Notes: generated from the sequence alone by a model not told the origin. A DNA stretch of 64,000 nucleotides from Ctenosaura bakeri (GCA_948474755.1 CAOLHI010000651.1:806001-870000), one strand, 5' to 3'. Positions 1 to 12,500 are shown, counted from the stretch's first letter. Made by a program: numbers and translations.

Positions 1-480
1 AAGCTAGGGTTTTTATATCCTAGTTCACACCCTGAAGGGGTGCCTTGACAAAGCAGTAATGGCTTTCCCACAGGACTGAGAAAGGGGTTCAGAATGGGCT
101 GATTGCCTAACACTGTAGTGAGAAAACATTGATGGGACTCCTGACGATCATGATGATCTCTTTGGTCAGGTAGGGTGTCTAGGGAAGATTTCCATAAGGT
201 GACATTGAGGGATAGTCTCTGATTACTGACTAATATGGGCAGTTCATCTTTCATTCTATTAAAAAATGCCAAGACCTTAAAGCAGTGAAGGGATTAGCAC
301 AAACCCATCAGTGTTGAGTTTTCCACATAAACCTATATGAACCTTCATGACCCTGAGCATGTCTCTGGCCAGTGTGACCCTGGACATGTTCTCTGGCCAG
401 CATGGCTTCAATCATATTCTCCAGTCATTAATAAGTCCAATTTATAGATATCTCACAGGAGGGATGGTAAAGTATGGTAA
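1..480 (-). repeat. Unidentified dispersed repeat U, copy 1
   Basis: This stretch is clearly homologous to 46256-46740, also in the same orientation, so it is an interspersed repeat. Read on the minus strand, both copies give related peptide stretches: one has the residues VSNQRLSLNVTLWKSSLDTL and the other VSNQRPSLNLTLWRSSLYTL, each followed by PDQ. A neighbouring frame also gives shared words (DGFVLIPSLL). This suggests an element that once coded for protein, although both copies have stops and shifts. I do not recognise the family. The copy begins at or before the window edge, so its end is unknown. Confidence 0.6.
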
Positions 481-1960
481 CAGCACCATCGCTGTGAACA
501 GAAGGAGGCTGTTGCTGGATCAGACCAAAGTCCTGTCTAGTCAAAGATTTTGTTCCCAAAGTGGGCAACTTTATTCCCATAGGAAGCCCACAAGCACAAT
601 GGCATCTTCCCATTCATGTTGTCTAGCAATAAGTATGTGTGCAGGTGTTTATTGTCCTACTTTTCTTCCAATATTGGGGCAACAGGAACTCATATGGATA
701 GTGCTGCATCGTTTGATCAATGAACGACCCTTGAATTTTGTAGCTAAAAAAGGGATGAGGGTGACAATTATTCGTAAGAAGCCGTTCATCATGCAGATGA
801 CAGTTACATATAAACATTCTATACTCCTGTCAGGATCTACTAGGAACATGGATCTGCAGTCGTGTAGGGATGTGGGGTCAGGGGGGGATTCGTCCTGGGC
901 AGCATTGTTTTGGGGGGTGTCCCAGCCTGTAGCCATGCTTCTGCATGCCTTGACCACACCCCCACGCACTGCAGCCATGCCCCCATGCACAGTGCCATGT
1001 GCTGTAACACCACCCCTCCCGTCCCCCCTCCACATGCTCCAAGCTTCGCCACTGTGGATCAGGAAAATGAAAATACAACAGTGAGGGTCACCATTAGAGT
1101 GGTGAGCCAATGTTAACTGTGAGCAGGAAAGTTTGCTCATTTTCAGAGGTTGGGACACAGTCCACTGACATATTGCGTTTAAAAGATAAGACAGAATGAA
1201 AACTCAAGGTGCGAGGCTCCTGAATTTCATGTTTGGTGTACCAATAACTCAAGTTTGTTTTCTTTGTTATTGCGGGCTCACAATCCTTAGATTCTGGTGC
1301 TCTATTTAGCACACCATCTATTAGCTAACAAAATAATGTCCAAAGGTAAAGGATTTCCTTTTAATATGTTTTAAATATATTGCTTTTATTATTTTTTTCA
1401 TGTACCTTCTGGTTCTTGGACTATTGAGAGGGTAAACAGGATTTACTATCCCATCTGGCCATTGCTATTCATAACTCTACATTCTACCTGCTATCTGCCT
1501 GCAAAGCTTAATATTTATTAATGTTATGCTTACAATGCTTTTAGACAACTGCTTTCCACTAATGATAGGCAAACTCTCATATTTTCTTTGGGAGAAGAGA
1601 AAAAAAAAAGACGGTGAGGAGGAGAGGAGGAAAGCTAATAGGACATGAAGTTCTGCTGGAGGAGGAGGAGGACTAGAACCAGGACTACTTTGTCTTCAAC
1701 CCATCTATTAGTTCATAAGATCATCAACATTCCGAAGAGTGTGGTCCCCTGTATGTACAGACTTGCTTCCTGGGAGCAGCCTTTTTCTGAGTCCATCCCA
1801 TGTGGTTTGGAATATATGTGGACACCACAGCCATGTGAATCGAACCAGTCACTTGGACTTTTCCACATAATTGTCACCTTCATTCCCTTTTCAGCTACAA
1901 AATCTAGGGTCATCGACTGATCAACAATACAGTACCATCCATAAGAGCTCAATTGAGAAA
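481..1960. other. Unidentified sequence with an internal inverted duplication
   Basis: No gene is recognisable. The piece at about 705-790 is repeated in inverted orientation at about 1858-1935: both contain an ataattgtcacc block followed by a ccctttt(t/c)agctacaaaat block and a tgatcaa block. The two may be fragments of one repeat family inserted in opposite directions, possibly the same family as repeat U. 1000-1060 is C-rich and low complexity, and 1600-1690 is a purine-rich (GGA) stretch. The open frames here are not supported as genes. Confidence 0.4.
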
Positions 1961-2299
1961 CTGTTTAAAAAAATAACTTCATCAGAAGAGGAATGAATAA
2001 TAAAAGAGCATCAGTTCCAAAAGTTATAAATCCAGTTCGTTCAGAATACATTTCCAAATGCTAGCCAAAGAGAATGAAATGCTCCACATGGCCTAGGTAG
2101 CAGCTAACTGAGCAGTCTTCTCAGATGATTATGGACTCACCTGGTTAACAAAACAGACCCCAATCCTAGTACAGACAGCTACCAGAAATAATATGGTTTG
2201 CACTAGTTCTCAAAGCAGAATTGGATATTGGGGTCAAACTGGTCAAAAAGCTTTATCAAATGAATGAAAGGGATCCCTTAAGGACCTTTGATACAATTA

Positions 2300-2456
2300 T
2301 TTGGTTGTTGTTACGTGCTGTTTATTCAAAGGAGTTTTCTGTTTCCTTCCTCTGAATGTAGCCTACAGCAGCTGGCATTCCCTGGTGGTCTCTCCTCCAA
2401 GCACTAACTAGGCCTGGCCTTGCTTAGCTTCCAAGACTGGGCAGAATCTGGTGCCT
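2300..2456 (-). repeat. 5S-rRNA-derived SINE (5S-Sauria type), truncated
   Basis: The minus strand of 2382-2455 matches the body of vertebrate 5S rRNA. On the plus strand it reads as the reverse complement, with landmarks ggtctctcctccaagcacta and ttgcttagcttccaagactg. The flanking tail at 2300-2380 has a ttgttgtt start and ttccttcctctgaatgt, resembling the Bov-B-like body of Sauria SINEs. A real 5S gene is excluded by the many substitutions and by the absence of a clean 120-bp unit with a T-run terminator. 5S-derived SINEs with a Sauria tail are known from squamates. Confidence 0.75.
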
Positions 2457-3057
2457 TATACATCTGTTAAATTGTAAGACTTTTTTTTTTTGCAGCTTTT
2501 AAAAAGAATTAGATAAATCAGATAGGTATAATGGATGATGTTAGCCATTATAACCATCAAAAACATCTTTTCAGAGGCAGCTAATCTCTAATTTGTAGAC
2601 ATAAAGGAGATAAATACCATTTGAGTGCCAAGCCAGATAATTATTGGTTTAAGCCACTGCAGCACTGCTCTTACTTCCTTATTCTGCAATCGAATCAGGA
2701 AGAAAAAGTAGACTTTTTTTCCTTAGTAAATTGAATCTTTACAGATGGTTACACTGCTGAATGCACCAGTGATCATAAATGTACCCAAAGCTATCATTTT
2801 TTCCAGTTCTGCATTCATCCTTTTGATTTTGCCACAGTTCCATTACAAATGTCGTTACTTTTAATAAGACAAGTTTGTACTTGAAGTTTTGAATGAGCTC
2901 CTTAGTGGACATTCAGTGTTATTCTTCTTACCAGGGTGGTAAGATTTTATAGATTGTCACAAGGGCCCAGTTATAAAAATCTATGACTCATCCTAATACA
3001 CAACTTGAGCAGAGAAACATCTATTTTATTAACTATATGGGAAATAAGCTTTCATGC

Positions 3058-3250
3058 CTAAATCCAGTTGCTAGTCTGAAGTAAAGTAGATTGTTTAAAT
3101 CAATGGGATTTATACACATATTGACTCCCCATTTAGTGACTAGCAACTGAATTTAAACCTCTGTATTTTAAATACCTAAATCCAGCTCCTAGTCCCTAAA
3201 TGATGGGTCAATACATCTGTAAATCCCATTGATTTAAGCAATCTACTTGT
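3058..3250. repeat. Palindromic non-autonomous element (about 70-bp inverted arms)
   Basis: 3086-3155 and 3177-3248 are imperfect inverted repeats of each other, each containing tttaaatcaatgggattta or a close variant at the outer side and a ctag(t/g)...tgaattta / taaatccag block at the inner side. Only about 20 bases separate the arms. A further partial copy of the inner block (cctaaatccagttgctagtc) precedes the left arm at 3058. The structure is that of a foldback-type MITE. I could not define a target duplication or superfamily. Confidence 0.65.
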
Positions 3251-3254
3251 TTGT

Positions 3255-3455
3255 GAGAGCCAACATGGTATAGTGATTTGAGCATTGCACTATGACCCTG
3301 GATACCAGGGTTTGATTCCCCGCTCAGCCATGGAAACCCACTGGGCAACCTTGGGTACGTCACTCACTTTCAGCCCCAGAAAACCCTGTGATAGGTTCAC
3401 CTTAGCATCACCATAAGTTGGAAACAACTTGAAGGCACATAACAACAGCAACAAA
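3255..3455 (+). repeat. Sauria/ACA-type tRNA-derived SINE
   Basis: Full-length-looking SINE. A tRNA-like head has an A-box-like tggtatagtga and a B-box-like ggtttgattcc near 3309. It is followed by the catggaaacccactgggcaa body, then a Bov-B-like tail (caccataagttggaaacaac) ending in cacataacaacagcaacaa. This is the most common SINE in the window. Other copies lie at 15296-15520, 25751-26167, 39659-39889, 43023-43212 and 53939-54829. The shared tail implies mobilisation by a Bov-B (RTE) LINE. Confidence 0.9.
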
Positions 3456-3599
3456 TTTATATGCAAATCTAGACAATGAAAGCAAGATGGAAATAATATT
3501 TCCCATGCAGCCTGTGTTATAGAAGATAGTTTATTTCCATTTAAGCTCTCAAGGTTAATTTTTCCCAGACTAAAGATATAGTCCTGTACTCACATATCC

Positions 3600-3660
3600 G
3601 GTAATAAGCCTGAAGTAGGACTTACCTTTGAGTAGAGACAGATAGGATTACACTGCTAAA
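3600..3660 (+). repeat. Fragment of a short dispersed repeat
   Basis: The words gtaggacttacctttgagta and ggattacactg recur, diverged, at about 17735-17785 (gtaggacttacttttgagta) and, in part and in the other orientation, near 34036-34078. They mark a small, old squamate repeat that I recognise by pattern but cannot name. Confidence 0.45.
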
Positions 3661-3795
3661 CCTAAGGCTCAGATATCCAACCAGCTGTTCATTATCTAGA
3701 AAGATGGTTGCAAGGTCATCTTGGCTTTTGCATTTTTAATTGTTGCATGGCAAAAAAATCTTGTTGTCTCTAAGGCCAAATCTTGTTGCCTCATT

Positions 3796-3880
3796 GGCCA
3801 CAGTAAACTACAAATCCCAGAATTCCACAGGATGTTGAAAGTGGAATAGCAGCACTACAACGGTGTAGTGCAGAATAGCC
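3796..3880. mobile_element. MITE family A, right half only
   Basis: The right half of the family described at 14247-14426: a cagtaaactacaaatcccag block, then gatgttgaaagtggaat, then the terminal arm gtgtagtgcagaatagcc. The left half is missing or unrecognisable. Confidence 0.7.
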
Positions 3881-4153
3881 CTAACTCTCACAAAGTCCTT
3901 GTTTAACAGCATAAGAATGTTATCCAGAGCCTTAGACTAAGGCAGGGATAAGTTTCAGGTTATTCTAACATTGCTTCTGATTGGCTTTGGCAAATCTTGA
4001 TGTTAGCAGATACTGATGTAGTCTATCATCTCACAAACTACAAGTCTGAGATATCCTTGCGCATAGGCAGGAAAGAGTGACATGTTGCAGGCTGGGCAAA
4101 AGTAAACTCTAAAAGACAGTGGAGCAAGTGCTGTTGCTTCTTTTAGTGGAATT

Positions 4154-4371
4154 TATAGAATCATAGAGTTGGAAGAGACCACAGGGGCCATCCAGTCTAA
4201 CCCCCTGCCATGGAAGAACCTACATCAAAGCATTCCCGACAGATGGCCATCCAGCCTCTGCTTGAAAACCTCCAAAGAAGGAGACTGCACCACACTCCGA
4301 GGCGGCATATTTCATTGCCAGACAGCTCTGACAATGAGGAAATTCTTGCTGAGATTTAGGTGAAATCTCTT
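4154..4371 (-). mobile_element. CR1 LINE 3' end, second copy
   Basis: On the minus strand this is a 5'-truncated CR1 3' region. On the plus strand it begins atagaatcatagagttggaa, contains the accccctgccatgg block, and ends in the remains of the last coding segment. It abuts the 3' end of the CR1 copy at 4372-5085 directly, so two CR1 3' ends of the same orientation are stacked head to tail. The ATAGAATC motif is the usual CR1 terminus; no poly(A) is expected. Confidence 0.85.
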
Positions 4372-5085
4372 TTCATAGAATCATAGAAATGTAGAGTTGG
4401 AAGAGACCACACGAGTCATCCAGACCAACCCCCTGCCATGCAGGAACACCCTCAAAGCACTCCCGACAGATGGCCATCTAGCCTCTGCTTAAAAACCTCC
4501 GAGGAAGGAGACTCCACTTTTCCTATAGTTTGAATCCATTGCTCCTTGTCCTAGTCTCTGGAGCAGTGGAAAATAAGCCCGCTCCCTACCTGACATGACA
4601 TCCCTTCAAATATTTAAACATGGCTATCATTTCCCCTCTTAACCTTTTCTTCTGCAGACAAAACATACCCAGCTCCCTAAGTCACTCCTCATAGGGCATG
4701 GCTTCCAGACCCTTCGCCATTTTGGTCACCATCCTCTGGACATGCTCCAGCTTGTCAATATCCTTCTTGAAATGAGGTGCCCAGAACTGGACACAATATT
4801 CCAGATGAAGTCTAACTAAAGCAGAATAGAGTGGCAATGGTACTTCCCTTGATCTAGACACCATATTCCTATTGATTCAACCAAGAATTGCATTGCTTTC
4901 TTGGCTGCTGCATCACATCACTGGCTCATGTTCAGCTTGTGGTCCTAGATCTTTTCACATATACTGTTATTCAGCCATGTGTCCCCAATCCTATATTTGT
5001 GCATTCCATTTTTTCTACCTAAGCATAGGACCTTACATTTCTCTCTGTTGAAATTCATTTTGTTAGCCTGAATATTTAATTCACT
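4372..5085 (-). mobile_element. CR1 LINE, C-terminal reverse transcriptase plus 3' UTR, decayed
   Basis: The minus strand codes for the C-terminal end of CR1 ORF2. At about 5085-4945 the peptide includes FNREKCKVLCLGRKNGMHKY and GDTW. At 4864-4685 it includes [25 protein letters not shown] and [10 protein letters not shown]. The frame is broken between these blocks (a shift near 4940, stops near 4685), so it is non-functional. The element is 5' truncated, like most CR1 copies, and ends in the CR1 tail at 4372-4400. Confidence 0.9.
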
Positions 5086-8000
5086 CATAGTCACATTCTG
5101 ATGTAAAATTGAGAATACCATCTGTTTATTTAAAGCAACCAACAACTTTTGTTTTACATTCAATTCAGTCCTAAAACATATGATACCAGAGAAACTAGAA
5201 AAGACTTGCAACACTTCCTTCTGAAAGTTTTACTTGTGAATTGTTGCACATGTGAAAAAGTCCCTCAAGTCTACCTTTGAAAAACAATAGGAACAAGTCC
5301 AACTTAGATTATTAAATAGATTTAGAAGAATTTCAAGAGTAATATACATAACCCATGGGATTTTTACACACTGCCAGTGACTGTGGCAGAAGCTGAAGGA
5401 AGTTTCAGCAAGCTAGAAATGGCAGGGGTTTGAAAATGGGACTAAGTTGGTTAAAATGCCTACCCATCTTGACTATAGCATGTGAACACGCAAGAGAAGT
5501 TGACTTTGTAGGGCTAATACAAGAATTTGCAATGAAAAAGTACAGAAAGTTAAGGGTTTAAAGTTAAGTGCAGTAATGGTTACCACCGTGCCAGTCCATT
5601 AGACTAAAAAAAAGAGTAAGATGTTAACAGTATGATCCCTTTATTAATGCCGAAGCAGCTGTAAAATTTTTTTAAAGTGATTTGAAAATTTGGAGAACAC
5701 TAATTACTATTACAGCAAGAAAGCAAAAGTGGGCATTTTTTCCAGAAAAGCAGAAAACATAACAGTTATTTTAAGATTAAAATAAATGTTTTTCCTGGCT
5801 CATGAGATTTTATATATGGTACATGGGGATGTAGTGTTCATGGGGAAAAGAAAGGTGTGTTAAGCTTTGCACTATACTCAGAAAATTGTGCTGGTGCTAG
5901 GTACTGTGGAATCCTCTAAGAAGGTTTCCCAGATGTGGTCAATGCTTCTTTCGTGGTAACAGCAAAAGACATTTTTGGACCTAGTGGGATTTTTATTCAC
6001 GCTTTTGCAATTAGCATTTTTCCCCTCCTACTTTTGCAGCAGGATTTTTGATGAACTCTTGAGAAAGGGGTGTCTTAAACATTAGGGAAATCCATTTCTC
6101 CTCTATTTAGAGTAGCTGAATTCAGCACACAACAATGCCTTCTTGAATCTCTAGGTGTAGGTGATGTTGCCGATTCATTCCTACCTATGCAGCAAACACA
6201 TCCATGGTTTGTCCACTGCACATTTACCAGTGAACAGGAATTAAATATGTAATAGATAAGGAGCTGAGAAGACAGGTGTGATGGATCCCCTTTCAAAGCT
6301 GGCTCCACAGTTCCTAGCCTTGTATACCTGTCACTTTCACCTTGTCCTAAGGGCCCCCCCCTGGATTTGGGATGTGGGACATGGGCCTCCAGGTGACCTT
6401 GGTGTGGACGTGTGTGTGTGTTAGCTTTGTTGTTTTTTATGGTAAGTGTGACTCATCCTTGATTCAGGGTTAATGATGCTTGTCAGAGTCACATTTAGAA
6501 TGTTACCCAAGGATTTCAACTTTGTTACTTATGTAACACAGAATAATTAATACTTGTTCAAGTTCAGTACTCATTTCCAAACACGTAATCATATTCAAAC
6601 TGAGCTATGTCAGACCTTTTCCTTCAACCAGCCCAGACACCCAGTACATATTCACTCTCCTCTGACTCTCACAACTGACTCCTTCAAAAGTCTTTCTCCA
6701 ACTATAATCAACAAACTCTCTTCTTAAAAAAAAAAAAATTCCTCTCACTCATTGAAGCCCCCCCCTCACAGAGTTCTTTGTGCTGGAATTGGCTGCTTTC
6801 TGTTATTCACAAGTGTGCTTCACATCCCTTCGTCCAAGAGTTCTTCAGTAACATTTTTTGAAGTTCTCTCCCTCTCTGCTTTTCCTCTTATAGCATCACA
6901 ATAGGATTGGCTGAGACTCCGTAGGTGATGTCCCTCACATATTTTGCAGCTAAGCAATATACTTTTTAAAAACTTTAGGCATTCTCTGGGCATTCCATGG
7001 AAGACAAGTAGCAAATTTGTTTACCCTGCGTAAGATGAATTGGCCCTGTTCTCCTATTTTTCAGTTATATTTAAATAGCTCCCCCCATCCAGTCTTATTT
7101 GTGTCAAGGAGCAAGAGATTTTTAATACTCAGCTGCAGCTGAAATGGGATTCCAGCTCTTCAGGTGCAATTATCCCTCAATCTGTAGCAATTTACACCTC
7201 ATTAAGAAAGTCCAAATTAAGCCTCCTGCCTGATATACTATAAGATCACTTCGCAAAATTCAAGATATCTGTGAGTGCTTGGTGAAAACCTCCAGGATAC
7301 ACCATGCCCCATGGCAGGTTCTTAAATATGGATGGATTCACAAAGTTGTAGACAAGTAAATACTCGTCGTAGTCTGATTCCCTGTGGGACAATCTGTTTT
7401 CTTGGCATCTCTTTCTCAGACCAGTTCCTAGTGACCCTGTTAAAGAGCCAAGCTCATCTAAGCCTGGAAGCAGTCACATTTTCCACAAACTTTGCATCAT
7501 GAATCCTTTCAGGAAGCTTGGCCTTACAGTTAAAACAAGTGAAGTTTGCCACAAACAGTCAGTGGCTTTTCCTTGTTGCGTCTTTGGTTGCAGAGTCCTT
7601 TTATAAGTCTCCAGCCATTCATCATGGGATATCTCCTTTTATAAGAATTACAACGTGGCCCTCTGTAACATAATGTACACATTCCACTCTATAAGAAGTT
7701 CTCTGTTTCATGAAGGAGGAACAACAAGAACTCAAGGAACATTTACATTCCCCCTGCCATGGCCTGGACACAAAAAGTACAAGGCAATCTCAGCCGTTAT
7801 CTGGCCATGCAGCCAATTCTCCACCAGTCCAGGCCACCCTAAGATGTTTCAGTGCCTGAGGCACAGCAATGAATAGCAACTCCTACTTCCAAAGTCAAGG
7901 TGCATTGTACCTAAAGCCAGCCAAGTTGTTTTGACACCTCAGGCAGAAAATCTCATAAACACCTCTCCTTCTTCCTGGCAATGAAAAAGGAAGTCATAAT

Positions 8001-8472
8001 AAGTTAAGTAACTAACAGTTTGCTGCCTTTTAATGATATGCCCAAAATCTGCTGCCTGGGGCAGCCTCATTCTGCCTCATTGTAAGACTAGTTCTGGACT
8101 CTTAAAATGACTATGGACTCCTGTCCTTGCAGCTGTTGGGAGCATCCCAGTTGTCCTTGACTCTTCAACACTCCTGGCCATCATGGCCTTAGGAAACACA
8201 TGAGCAGAACTGTAGTCTTGTCTGAAAAGTTAAGTTTTAATTTTGGCCATGGATTCTACAGGGGCATGCTTTCGTCCATGGCCAGTACAATTCACTAGCT
8301 TTGACTCCTTAGTTAACTCACAAGAAGTTTTTACTCACAGAAGAGAGGACAGCCATTTTCCTCAGTTTTTTGTGTTGGAAAAAGTTGGAGGAACTTCCAG
8401 AATATTGGTGGTGCTGAGGACTTCAGGGAGAATCAGCAAAATTCACCTCTCCTCTCTTTTCCACCAGTCCTG
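5086..8472. other. No gene or recognised repeat
   Basis: AT-rich sequence with only short chance open frames. Small homopolymer runs occur (A12 near 6727, C9 near 6354, GT-rich near 6408). Nothing here reads as an exon, RNA gene or clear repeat. Confidence 0.5.
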
Positions 8473-9380
8473 TGTTACCCTGATGTCTGGGGTCCCTTGG
8501 GGGACACCTCAATGTGCTCCACTTGATGGGGAATGGAAACTAGCCAGAGCACAAGCAATAGCAAAGCGAGAGGCAGGTTAACCTAGCGGTGTCTTTTTAC
8601 TCAGTTTTTATGTGGTCAGGCCAAGCCAAAAAACAAACAAAAATGTCCAATAAATGATTTTATTGAATGAAAATCTCATGCAGTAACACAATCACTCACA
8701 CATGCACCCAAGAGCTATTAAAAAGCAAAAGAGAGGAAATTGGACAGGGGGGTATTGAAGGGGTGTAGTTGGGGTAATACTGCACCTTTTCCTGAAGTCC
8801 TGGGTCCTGGAAGGCAGCGGAGAAGTGGGGCTCAGCATGGAGAGGGCTGAGGGGATTACTCAACAGATGGAGAAACGGTCTGCTGGGATGACTGGGAGTG
8901 ATCCAAAAAACTGCTCAAAAACTGGGACTATTTGTAGGAGGAAAAGTACCTGAAGGAGTAATCCTTTCCCGGGGAGAACAATGGGCATTGGAGTGATAAC
9001 GAAGCTCCACCATGGTAATTTCTTTCGTGTGATGGGATTGCAAACTGTTGCCAAAGTCTCAGGATCTTCGGCTGTGTTAATTTGTGGTGTGACTTGATGT
9101 AAATGGTCCTCGCCTGATGGAATATTTGCTCAACTTGGGGCAGACACACTAATCCCCTCAAGTCAGTGTCTTGGGGCTGAGGACCCTTTGTTTATTGTGG
9201 ATTTACACATCTTGATGTTTCCTGGGGCTACTGATGGGGGATTTTACTGGCCTGACTGGTTTTTGGTCTTTCGACTGTGGCTGCCTACGTGCCCCTTTGG
9301 GGGACTTCTCTGGCACACAGAATCATATTTTAATATCAAAATTGCAGACCCTGGGATAGGGTTTCTCCATTGGAGTAACA
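8473..9380 (-). mobile_element. Solo LTR, family D, copy 1
   Basis: The ends are tgttac...gtaaca, flanked by cctg on the left and cttg on the right (4 bp, one mismatch). The sequence is closely similar along its length to 12858-13763 and more distantly to 55748-56644. On the minus strand a polyadenylation signal (caataaaatcatttattg, around 8660) sits about 190 bp before the 3' end, as in an LTR with a long U5. No internal coding region adjoins it, so it is a solo LTR. The 4-bp duplication fits a retrovirus-type (ERV1-like) or Ty3-like integrase. Confidence 0.8.
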
Positions 9381-9407
9381 CTTGTGTCTCTTACCCACTT
9401 TGATGGC

Positions 9408-9559
9408 ACTTTAACTGTCATTGCTCCATACTAAGGAATGCTGGGATTTACAGTTTTATAAGATATTTAGACATTTATTCCGGAGAGCTCTAGTACATCA
9501 CCAAATGTACAAACTACAAATCCTAGGATTCCATAGGATGCAACCATGACAGTTAAAGT
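9408..9559. mobile_element. Short inverted-terminal-repeat element
   Basis: A perfect 14-bp inverted repeat, actttaactgtcat at 9408-9421 and its complement at 9546-9559, encloses smaller inverted blocks (ggaatgctgggatttacagt and aaactacaaatcctaggatt). It is a diverged hAT-like MITE of the type with actacaactcccag motifs that is common in reptile genomes. The target duplication is not clear. Confidence 0.65.
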
Positions 9560-9564
9560 AGAAT

Positions 9565-12500
9565 CCACATGCTATAATTGTGCATTATGGATAAGACTTT
9601 GGTCTTTGCTGAATCAAAGTGTCTTTTAGTATGAGAGGGCAATGCATGATCCAGGACAGTATCTTTACAAAAAAAAAAGAAGTGCTTCATCCTCCAAAGC
9701 TTTGCAGCCAAAATGCAGAAAAACAAAATTTAAAGCAATGATTTTCAGCCTTTGATTATCCTGATGTTTTGTACTTTATTACCCAAAGACCTAGCCAGTA
9801 TGGCCAGTGTTAGGAATTCTGGAAGATGAAGTTCAAAACATCTGGAGGTCCATATCATTGTTTGTGCTGGAAAGTACAGAAAATGAGGTTTCTGTATTAA
9901 CGACCATCAGAATATCATTTTGCTTACCATACGTAAACGCTATATAACAGATGGATATACATTTTCCTTTTTCTTTTTGTTTATTGTATCCAATTTTTCA
10001 GCCTGCAGGCTCTTTGAATGAGAAATCATTTTAAAATAAGAAAATAACAATTAGAGCTGTCCAGTAGAAACAGTTTTTAAAAAACCAACCAACCAACCAA
10101 CCAACATAGCAGTCAGGAACACATTAGCAGTTCCAACCCATGCTTAAAAACAGGACTCAGAAGCAAAACAAAACTCCTCAGCAGTCTGAAAAGGGTGGTC
10201 AAATAAGGAGAGCTTTTTGATGCTAAAAAGGCAACTCACTGGATATCAAGCGAGTCTGTGAGGGAAGAATATTTTACAGCTGGGGCACCACAACTGAAAA
10301 GTTCCTGTCTCAAGTACGGATGAGTAAATCTGTCAGTTTTGGTACTGCTTAGTACTGAACTTAAGTTTTGTTTGGCATGACTTTTTAATCAGGTGCATGT
10401 GCGTGTGCACGCGTGCATATTCCTCCTAATGTGAATGTTTTTCTGTACAATCTCCTCAAATGCATGCAGTTTTGCAAATCACTTTCTTGTTTTAATGTAG
10501 TTCTGTCTATTGGGAACATTTGCCCCTAATATGTTTATTGCTGTGTGTAGGTTTGTTTGTTTTTTTAAAGTGAAGAAATATATTGTTATATTCAGGAAGG
10601 CACGACGTTCCATACAGTTCTTTTACTGGCTCATAAGGTGCAAATGTGATAAAAAGAAATGGACAAAAATTCTAATTTTTCACTGTGACAAGGCCTTTTT
10701 TTCTCTTCATAGACTGGTATGGGAGCTTCTCCCTCACCCAGTTTGCTAAAGTACGTTACCATTTCACTCAGCTCTGACCTTCCCTTTAAAAAACACCACC
10801 TTCCTGTAAAAAGGGGTATAACTTTTCAGCTCAGACTGAGCTATTAAAGTCTTTAATAATTAAATTCAACACTGACTTGCACTTGGAAACAGACCCAAAC
10901 CCTATGCCCTTGTTTTAAGGCCTGTGAAATATATGCCATTCATCTATTCCCGGTATGCTTTCTAGCCCCAACTGAAGTTTTGTAGTGCTCCATAGATGCA
11001 GCTCCATAATAGCGCAATGCTGCAAAGTAAGAAAATGTTGCCACTATGTAAGGACAGGAACCATGCAGTTCTTCAGAAGGTGTTGGACTGCAACTCCTTG
11101 TATTCCTGACCACTGTCTATGCTGTCAGTGGCTTCTGGGATGACGTCCAACATCTAGAGGACCACAGGGCTCCCACTTCTGCAACTTTGTTGTTAACTGT
11201 GGCCAGGTTGTCTCTTTTTATATTGGGGTACATACACCTTTTTGGTTCTTTCTCATCTTGCCTTTTCAGCAAATAAATAACTGCCCTTTTCCTTTTCTCT
11301 TTTGTAGCATTTACCAAAAGTCTCATTCCTCTGGATTTAAATTCTCCAAGAAAAGGAGCTACCAGCATGGCTGTGAATGGTGTGAAGCTACAGACAGAAA
11401 GGGAGAAGTACTAAAGCAACAAGAAATATGCAATTCCACCACAGGAAATTCAGTTCTGCACATTTTTTTTTTTTACTTTTTATTCTGGCTGCAGTTAAGT
11501 ACAGCTGTATTTACCAAAGCAGCACATTCCATAGCTCAGTACATGCCAAATATTGACTGAAAACAGCATCTTGATTGTATATCTAAAGTGAGGCAAATTA
11601 AACCTTGAAGATGCACCATATATTCTGAAATGCCAAAACATTTTTTGCTATGAATCATTGTGCCCCTTTGCTTTTTCCTCTGTCAGTCCTCAACTTCCTA
11701 TGCCACTCGTACATTTCTTTTACTGAGATACATATAGATATTAAATTTTATATAAATATAGATATACAATTTTAAATTCAAAGTTGCTATGAAAGTTTCG
11801 ACAGAATATAGCACACTTCTTAAGAATCAGGAAATAATTAACAAAAAATTCTTTGTGTGTAAATAAGATTTTTTATAACTGAGTGTAGAGGTCAGCATGC
11901 ATAAATAGCATTTTACAACAAAAGAGGCCTCAAAAGTATTATGCAATGATTACATTACTGTGATTAATAATAGACATGGTTTATATCTGAAACAATGACC
12001 TGAATTTCCTTCAGTAAGGGGAAAGCTGAGATTACATTCCGTACTTCATTCTGTTTGAGGCTGCTCTGTTTGTTGATCCAAGCTCAGCAAAGAACACAAC
12101 CTAATCCAGATTCCTCCAAGTAGAAGTTCAGCTAATTGCTTCTTACGAACCACTTTTATAATAAAGCATTAGAATAATTTTGTTCCTGTGCAATAAAACA
12201 TTGAAATAATGTAATGAAATAGTTCCGTTCTTGTTTGGTAGAAGACAGACAGAATCACAGTATCTGATTTTTTTTACAGCGAAGCCTCATGCAGGGCAGG
12301 TTGAGAACATTTGGAAGTTGAAGGGGCCTTATATGAAAATCTGTGCCTTAAAAAAATATTTTCTAAGGATCACAGCATTTCAACTCTTGTTTTATTAAGT
12401 TTACTGATACATCACCTTAATTTTGAAGGATTCATGAGAAGGTACAGTACTCTAGTCAGATATTATAGGCTCCATTTAGCTAAGTCAGGCCACTACAGTT

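Noticed and set aside
347..1084. 245-codon open frame on the plus strand
   Set aside because: It is crossed by repeat U and unrelated C-rich sequence, has no domain, and overlaps equally open frames on the other strand. Not a gene.
2382..2455. 5S rRNA gene
   Set aside because: Diverged, incomplete and joined to a SINE tail.
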